From Peptoniphilus mikwangii (lineage in GTDB: Bacteria; Bacillota; Clostridia; Tissierellales; Peptoniphilaceae): a DNA stretch of 64,000 nucleotides. Of this stretch, positions 59,920 through 64,000 are shown piece after piece. A program made the translations under genes and the position numbers. Each line of letters begins with the position of its first letter. Position 1 is the first letter of the stretch. The stretch is from the NCBI RefSeq assembly GCF_000468535.1, contig NZ_AUQY01000002.1, positions 598,888 through 662,887 of the forward strand. The letters run 5' to 3'. The notes beneath the pieces are model-generated. The model worked only from the letters and a program-made list of their open reading frames with translations, was not told the DNA's origin and made no database searches.

Positions 59920-60515
59920 AAACTCCTCCAATATTTTCTATTCTTTAAAACATATCCTACTAAAATAATATCTATAGCACTCCATATAAAGTATAATGTT
60001 CCTAATTCAAAATTAAATACATTTCCAATATAAATTAAAAAATCAAATAAGCCGTGGATAACTATTGCCACTAATAAATATCTATACTTCTTATTGTATA
60101 AAAATCCATTCCATATAATTACACTTTCACAAATATGAAATATTATAGCTAAAAATCTTTCATATATTCCTAGCATACTGAATTGAGATATATTAACATA
60201 TAAAAGAACAGAATTTATAATTATAACAGCTTCAGCAATTCCATGTCCTAATCCAAAAACTATAGGTTCAATTATATCCTTAGAATTTCTTATTAGAAAC
60301 TTTTTAAATAAAAATCTAAATGTTTCTTCAAAAATGCCTGCACTGAAAGCTATAACGAAATTTAAGAGTGTAGGCATTTCTACTAATAAAACAGAAAAAA
60401 AGAATGTTGAATATAAATATGTTAAAATTGGCATTCTAATTAATTTTTGAGAAATAAAAAAGTTCAACATACCACATATAAATATAGTGATATAATTAAA
60501 AAATTTTTTATTCAT
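59916..60515 (-). CDS. YhfC-like glutamic-type intramembrane protease
   Basis: A 199-residue polytopic membrane protein with about seven helices. 'FSAGIFEETFRFLFKKF' carries the EE pair, 'FGLGHGIAEAVIII' the first His and 'VAIVIHGLFDFLIY' the second, the pattern of YhfC/CPBP-type intramembrane proteases. Such proteins process or protect against membrane peptides in several Firmicutes. It follows an SdpI-type gene with 8 bp overlap, supporting a role tied to peptide immunity or envelope stress. The family assignment is by motif only. Confidence 0.78.
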   Translation of the reverse strand: MNKKFFNYITIFICGMLNFFISQKLIRMPILTYLYSTFFFSVLLVEMPTLLNFVIAFSAGIFEETFRFLFKKFLIRNSKDIIEPIVFGLGHGIAEAVIIINSVLLYVNISQFSMLGIYERFLAIIFHICESVIIWNGFLYNKKYRYLLVAIVIHGLFDFLIYIGNVFNFELGTLYFIWSAIDIILVGYVLKNRKYWRSL

Positions 60516-61146
60516 TTAAAATCTCCTTATATACAATATATGAATATATCATTGGAAGGAATGTAATTACCAATATTATGGCAATCATTATTATGTCTTC
60601 AAATTTATTTAAAAACATTGAAGCTATTCCGAATATTCCTCCGCCTATCCACACATATCCGCCAAATCTATGTGTTTTATCCCAAACATAATCACTGTGC
60701 AGTGTCCATGGAAGTTTTATTCCTACAGTATAATTTCTTTTTGTCTTTGGAAAATAATTTCCCATTAAAATAAATAGCACATATATAAATCCCCTTGCCC
60801 ATGTTGAAATATCAATTCGATTTCCAAGTGAATATGAAATTGACAAATATGATATAGCCACACTCAATACAGGTATAATCAAAAGAACTATTCTCATAGC
60901 ACCTTCTCCCTGATATTTCCTTCGTGGATCTTTATCAGTTATAAAGTATGTCGCAACATATAAAATCATCATAAATAACGGAATACCAAACAATGCAAAA
61001 TTTTTACTTGCATAATCATCGGCAAGATTATCACTTCCAAAATGAATCGGCATACTCTCAGGAAGCCTGTTATAATAAATAGCTCCCATAATAATTGGTA
61101 TAAATGTTATCAAAAGACCTATTTTAAATAATTTACTTCTACTCAT
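60508..61146 (-). CDS. sdpI: SdpI family immunity-like membrane protein
   Basis: A 212-residue membrane protein with about six helices. The DUF1648 segment is at the start ('RLPESMPIHFGSDNLADDYASK') and the SdpI domain at the end ('GNYFPKTKRNYTVGIKLPWTLHSDYVWDKTHRFGGYVWIGGGI'). In Bacillus subtilis SdpI gives immunity to the SDP toxin and controls SdpR at the membrane. The gene directly follows an SdpR-like repressor gene here, the same order. No toxin gene is visible nearby. Confidence 0.88.
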   Translation of the reverse strand: MSRSKLFKIGLLITFIPIIMGAIYYNRLPESMPIHFGSDNLADDYASKNFALFGIPLFMMILYVATYFITDKDPRRKYQGEGAMRIVLLIIPVLSVAISYLSISYSLGNRIDISTWARGFIYVLFILMGNYFPKTKRNYTVGIKLPWTLHSDYVWDKTHRFGGYVWIGGGIFGIASMFLNKFEDIIMIAIILVITFLPMIYSYIVYKEILNE

Positions 61147-61148
61147 TT

Positions 61149-61424
61149 TTAAGTTTCCCCTTTTTCATTCACCATACTAAAAACATATGACATAAGCTCC
61201 TCAAATACAGATGTATTTAAAACATAATTTCTAAAATTACCGTCTCTATACTCAAGAATTAGCCCGGCATCTTTTAAAATTGATAAATGATACGATACAG
61301 TTGCTTGAGTCATATCAAAATTTTCGGCTATATCACCTGCACTCATCATGCCATTCTTCAACATTTCTAAAATTTCTCGTCTATTATTATCACTTAATGC
61401 CTTAAAGGTTTTTTCCAACGACAT
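61149..61424 (-). CDS. sdpR: SdpR-like ArsR family autorepressor
   Basis: A 91-residue winged-helix repressor. 'LEKTFKALSDNNRREILEMLKNGMMSAGDIAENFDMTQATVSYHLSILKDAGLILEYRDGNFRNYVLN' is the ArsR/SdpR signature. It lacks the Cys metal sites of true ArsR proteins, in line with SdpR-like autorepressors that are relieved by SdpI binding. It is first in the unit; a near-perfect 20-bp palindrome over the transcription start is the likely operator. Confidence 0.9.
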   Translation of the reverse strand: MSLEKTFKALSDNNRREILEMLKNGMMSAGDIAENFDMTQATVSYHLSILKDAGLILEYRDGNFRNYVLNTSVFEELMSYVFSMVNEKGET

Positions 61425-61434
61425 ATACTCACCT

Positions 61435-61454
61435 ATTTTGAAATATTTCTAAAT
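61435..61454. promoter_or_regulatory. palindromic operator at the sdpR promoter
   Basis: A 20-bp dyad centred on GAAATATTTC (9 of 10 symmetric positions) lies between the -10 box and the ribosome binding site of sdpR, the usual place for an ArsR-type autorepressor. Confidence 0.6.
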
Positions 61455-61456
61455 AG

Positions 61457-61485
61457 ATTATAGTATATATAAATTAAAAAGTCAA
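61457..61485 (-). promoter_or_regulatory. sdpR promoter
   Basis: Minus strand TTGACT (61480-61485), 17-bp spacer, TATAAT (61457-61462), about 33 nt before the sdpR start. Confidence 0.78.
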
Positions 61486-61517
61486 TTTTAAAATAGTTTC
61501 AACTTGTACTCAATAAT

Positions 61518-61546
61518 TTGAATTTCAAAAATCACTATGCTATAAT
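61518..61546 (+). promoter_or_regulatory. promoter of the YbaK-like gene
   Basis: TTGAAT (61518-61523), 17-bp spacer, TATAAT (61541-61546), 35 nt before the start codon, divergent from the sdpR promoter. Confidence 0.7.
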
Positions 61547-61581
61547 TCTTTAATAAAATTAAATTTGTAAGGAGAATTTTT

Positions 61582-62049
61582 ATGGCTATAGAAAAAGTTA
61601 AAGAATATTTTAAAAAATTTAATATGGAAAACAGAATATTAGAATTTGAAACCTCAAGTGCAACTGTTGAACTTGCAGCAAAAGCCGCAAATTGTGAGCC
61701 TTGCAGAATAGCAAAAACTCTCTCCTTTAAAATCGGTGAAAATCCTATTCTAATAGTCGTTGCAGGAGATATGAAGATTGACAATGCAAAATATAAAAGT
61801 ACATTTAAAGCAAAGGCAAAAATGCTAACCCATGATGAGGTATTAAATTTAATAGGTCACGAAGTCGGTGGAGTGTGTCCATTTGCAATAAATGATGGTG
61901 TAACAGTATATCTTGATGAATCTTTAAAAAGATTTGATACTGTTTTTCCGGCATGCGGAAGCAGTAGCAGTGCAATAGAACTTACAGTTGAAGAACTTGA
62001 AAAATACTCCATGTTCAGTTCTTGGATTGATGTCTGTAAATTAATTTAG
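61582..62049 (+). CDS. YbaK/EbsC family aminoacyl-tRNA deacylase-like protein
   Basis: A 155-residue protein of the YbaK/ProX fold. 'CEPCRIAKTLSFKIGENPILIVVAGDMKIDNAKYK' carries the conserved Lys of the deacylase site, and 'GHEVGGVCPFAINDGVTVYLDESLKRFDTVFPACGSSSSAIELTVEELEKYS' is the family's second signature. Members hydrolyse misacylated tRNAs, for example Cys-tRNA(Pro). AAGGAG precedes the ATG. It is followed after 35 nt by a second SdpI-like gene. Confidence 0.9.
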   Translation: MAIEKVKEYFKKFNMENRILEFETSSATVELAAKAANCEPCRIAKTLSFKIGENPILIVVAGDMKIDNAKYKSTFKAKAKMLTHDEVLNLIGHEVGGVCPFAINDGVTVYLDESLKRFDTVFPACGSSSSAIELTVEELEKYSMFSSWIDVCKLI

Positions 62050-62084
62050 GCATATATCCCTATATAATTATTATGGAGATTGAT

Positions 62085-62468
62085 ATGAAATTTTGGATAT
62101 TTATGTTAATAATGAACTTACTAATTCCGTTCAGCTTAATTATAATCGGATATAAATATAAGAAAAATCCACCTATGAAAATAAACAAATTTCACGGATA
62201 CAGAACAAGTATGTCCATGAAAAATAATGAAACATGGATCTTTGCCCAAAAATACCACGGAAAATTGTGCTCTTCATTAGGAATAATAATGCTGCCTATT
62301 TCAATTATATCTATGCTTTTTATAATAAAAAAAGATATAAATACAGTTGGTAAAATCGGCGGAATTATATGTCTGTTACAGCTTATAGTATTAATTTTAA
62401 GTATAATCCCGACTGAGAAGGCACTCAAAAAAAGTTTTGATTCAAACGGAAATAAAAAAATTCAATAA
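62085..62468 (+). CDS. second SdpI-like membrane protein
   Basis: A 127-residue protein with three predicted helices and the SdpI C-terminal domain only ('MKINKFHGYRTSMSMKNNETWIFAQKYHGKLCSSLGIIMLPISI'), matching the 'G.R....m.n...W..a...' pattern of the family. It lacks the DUF1648 part found in the neighbouring sdpI. The ATG at 62085 has GGAG 7 nt upstream; an ATG at 62073 contains that motif and is rejected. It ends before a strong terminator. Confidence 0.8.
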   Translation: MKFWIFMLIMNLLIPFSLIIIGYKYKKNPPMKINKFHGYRTSMSMKNNETWIFAQKYHGKLCSSLGIIMLPISIISMLFIIKKDINTVGKIGGIICLLQLIVLILSIIPTEKALKKSFDSNGNKKIQ

Positions 62469-62484
62469 CATTACAAATGACATA

Positions 62485-62518
62485 AAAAAATACCTCGATT
62501 TCTCGAGGTATTTTTATT
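62485..62518. terminator. bidirectional terminator between the SdpI-like gene and tuf
   Basis: A 10-bp stem (AATACCTCGA / TCGAGGTATT) with a 4-nt loop, T-rich on the plus side and, read in reverse, followed by TTTTTTATG. Confidence 0.93.
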
Positions 62519-62523
62519 TTATA

Positions 62524-63717
62524 TTATTCAATTATTTTTGATACTACTCCTGATGCTACTGTTCTTCCACCTTCTCTTATCGCAAATCTTAATCCTTCGT
62601 CCATTGCGATTGGTGTGATTAGAGTTACTGTAAATGTTGAGTTATCTCCTGGCATTACCATTTCTACTCCTTCTGCCAATTGGATATCTCCTGTTACGTC
62701 TGTTGTTCTGAAGTAGAATTGTGGTCTGTATCCGTTAAAGAATGGTGTGTGTCTTCCACCTTCTTCTTTTGATAGTACGTATACTTCGGCTTCGAATTTT
62801 GTGTGTGGATGTATTGAGTTTGGTGCTGCTAATACTTGTCCTCTTTCGATTTCTGTTCTTTGTACTCCTCTTAGTAGTGCTCCGATGTTATCTCCTGCTT
62901 GTGCTTGGTCTAGTTGTTTTTTGAACATTTCTACTCCGGTTACTACTACTGTTCTCTTTTCTTCTGTTAGGCCTACTAGTTCTACGTTGTCTCCTACTTT
63001 TACTGTTCCTCTTTCTACTCTTCCTGTTGCTACTGTTCCTCTTCCTGTGATTGAGAATACGTCTTCTACCGGCATTAGGAATGGATGGTCTACGTCTCTT
63101 GCCGGTTCCGGAATGTATCTGTCTACTTCTTCCATTAGTTTTAGTACTTTTTCTCCCCATTCTCCGTCCGGATCTTCTAATGCTTTTAATGCTGATCCTA
63201 CTACGATTGGTGTGTTGTCTCCGTCAAAGTCGTATTCGTTTAATAGGTCTCTTACTTCCATTTCTACTAATTCTATTAGTTCCGGATCGTCTACTTGGTC
63301 TTCTTTGTTTAGGAATACTACGATTTGTGGTACGCCTACTTGTCTTGCTAGTAGTATGTGTTCTCTTGTTTGTGGCATTGGACCGTCTGCTGCTGAACAT
63401 ACTAGGATTGCTCCGTCCATTTGAGCTGCTCCTGTTATCATGTTCTTTACGTAGTCGGCGTGTCCCGGACAGTCTACGTGTGCGTAGTGTCTGTTTGCTG
63501 TTTCGTATTCTACGTGTGATGTTGAGATTGTGATTCCTCTTTCTCTTTCTTCCGGTGCTTTGTCTATGTGTGCGTAGTCTACGAATTCTCCGCCACCGAA
63601 TTTTTTGCTTAATACTAATGTTATTGCTGCTGTTAATGTTGTTTTACCGTGGTCTACGTGTCCTATTGTTCCAATGTTTACGTGCGGTTTTGTTCTTTCA
63701 AATTTTGCTTTTGCCAT
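62524..63717 (-). CDS. tuf: elongation factor Tu
   Basis: A 397-residue EF-Tu. G1 'GHVDHGKTT', the switch region '[16 protein letters not shown]', G3 'DCPGHADY', G4 'NKED' and G5 'GSAL' are intact, and domains II and III end '[14 protein letters not shown]'. It delivers aminoacyl-tRNA to the ribosome. Codon use is strongly biased and differs from neighbouring genes, as expected for a very highly expressed gene. It follows fusA by 21 nt with an AGGAGG site, the usual str operon order. Confidence 0.99.
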   Translation of the reverse strand: MAKAKFERTKPHVNIGTIGHVDHGKTTLTAAITLVLSKKFGGGEFVDYAHIDKAPEERERGITISTSHVEYETANRHYAHVDCPGHADYVKNMITGAAQMDGAILVCSAADGPMPQTREHILLARQVGVPQIVVFLNKEDQVDDPELIELVEMEVRDLLNEYDFDGDNTPIVVGSALKALEDPDGEWGEKVLKLMEEVDRYIPEPARDVDHPFLMPVEDVFSITGRGTVATGRVERGTVKVGDNVELVGLTEEKRTVVVTGVEMFKKQLDQAQAGDNIGALLRGVQRTEIERGQVLAAPNSIHPHTKFEAEVYVLSKEEGGRHTPFFNGYRPQFYFRTTDVTGDIQLAEGVEMVMPGDNSTFTVTLITPIAMDEGLRFAIREGGRTVASGVVSKIIE

Positions 63718-63738
63718 TTTAAAAAACCTCCTAAGGAA

Positions 63739-64000
63739 TTAATTTTTATTTTTATCTCCTAATACCTCGTCAGCTATTGACTTTGGTACTTGTTCATAGT
63801 GATCAAATTGCATTGAATAATTTGCTCTACCTTGTGTGTTTGAACGAAGTGCTGTTGCATAACCGAACATTTCTGCAAGTGGAACATAAGATGTAACTAT
63901 TTGAGCTCCACTTACTAATTCCATACCTTCCATTCTTCCACGTCTTGAATTGACATCTCCGATTACATCTCCCATATATTCTTCCGGAGTTGTAATTTCA
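63739..64000 (-). CDS. fusA: elongation factor G, C-terminal fragment (continues outside window)
   Basis: The last 86 codons of EF-G. '[72 protein letters not shown]' is domain V, which mimics a tRNA anticodon end and contacts the A site. The frame is open to the right edge, so the internal ATG at 63975 is not a start. EF-G drives translocation and ribosome recycling. Confidence 0.97.
   Translation of the reverse strand, partial: EITTPEEYMGDVIGDVNSRRGRMEGMELVSGAQIVTSYVPLAEMFGYATALRSNTQGRANYSMQFDHYEQVPKSIADEVLGDKNKN

Noticed and set aside
62747-63424. Long plus-strand open frame of about 225 codons opposite tuf
   Set aside because: It is antisense to EF-Tu and results from the strong codon bias of that gene; the translation is low-complexity Ser/Thr/Pro-rich, with no ribosome site.

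Overview
The window looks like chromosome from a low-GC, anaerobic Gram-positive bacterium of the Clostridia/Tissierellia type. The strongest hints are AT-rich DNA, clostridial gene neighbourhoods (dnaE-pfkA-pyk, whiA next to HPr, nusB-xseAB-ispA-tlyA-recN, pyrBI with pyrK-pyrD), an EF-P/CD1247-like pair, accessory genes for selenium-dependent molybdenum hydroxylases, and frequent TTG/GTG starts. An anaerobic coccus of the Peptoniphilaceae kind fits, because radC is followed directly by an RNase E/G gene where rod-shaped clostridia usually carry mreBCD/minCDE between them. That taxonomic placement is an inference. No insertion sequence, phage, CRISPR array or rRNA was found; this is core chromosome with small accessory pockets.

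Layout, left to right. 1-1172: the start of a TrpX-like amino-acid ABC transporter lipoprotein gene behind a T-box leader. 1276-4401: dps, then a leftward nadE-yigZ-hflX unit. 4505-7513: a class A penicillin-binding protein whose transpeptidase motifs are degenerate, plus a tiny basic ORF. 7584-10509: an oxaloacetate decarboxylase-type carboxyltransferase and BrnQ. 10508-14414: the leftward unit xdhC, a MobA-like/ModE fusion, yqeC, mocA and yqeB. 14587-15411: a YpfJ-type metallopeptidase. 15430-28139: one leftward unit of 16 genes, from an Asp23 protein and nusB through DNA repair, isoprenoid, nucleoside salvage, ScpAB and RNA modification genes. 28183-29148: efp and a CD1247-like acidic protein. 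29157-36276: a leftward unit with a NusG domain II protein, Gx transporter, maf, radC, truncated RNase E/G, SGNH hydrolase, PilO-like protein and four pseudopilin-like proteins.

36302-41723: pyrG, an unassigned short transcription unit, a broken small ORF, a secreted GH26-like protein, rpiB, a 2-hydroxyacid dehydrogenase and a HesB-like protein. 41815-45557: a very large S-layer-anchored M14 metallocarboxypeptidase and an unknown partner. 45635-48000: divergent hom and asd sharing an inverted repeat. 47985-48782: queH and tRNA-Pro. 48791-56294: pyk, pfkA, dnaE, HPr and whiA. 56355-59470: a pyrB-pyrI-pyrK-pyrD operon behind an attenuator-like leader. 59512-62512: an SdpR/SdpI unit with a YhfC-like intramembrane protease and a lipoprotein, divergent from a YbaK protein and a second SdpI protein. 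62524-64000: tuf and the 3' end of fusA.

The most interesting signals are regulatory or are signs of gene decay: the pyrB leader with loop-loop complementarity and an in-frame leader reading through the terminator; the PBP that keeps its glycosyltransferase but has lost two of three transpeptidase motifs; the short promoter-to-terminator unit near 38150; a hairpin that buries the Shine-Dalgarno sequence of the GH26-like gene; operator-like palindromes at hom/asd, sdpR and the S-layer protein unit; and a pseudopilin set without its motor genes. No complete novel defence or mobile system is visible. All calls rest on reading the sequence; no database search was run.
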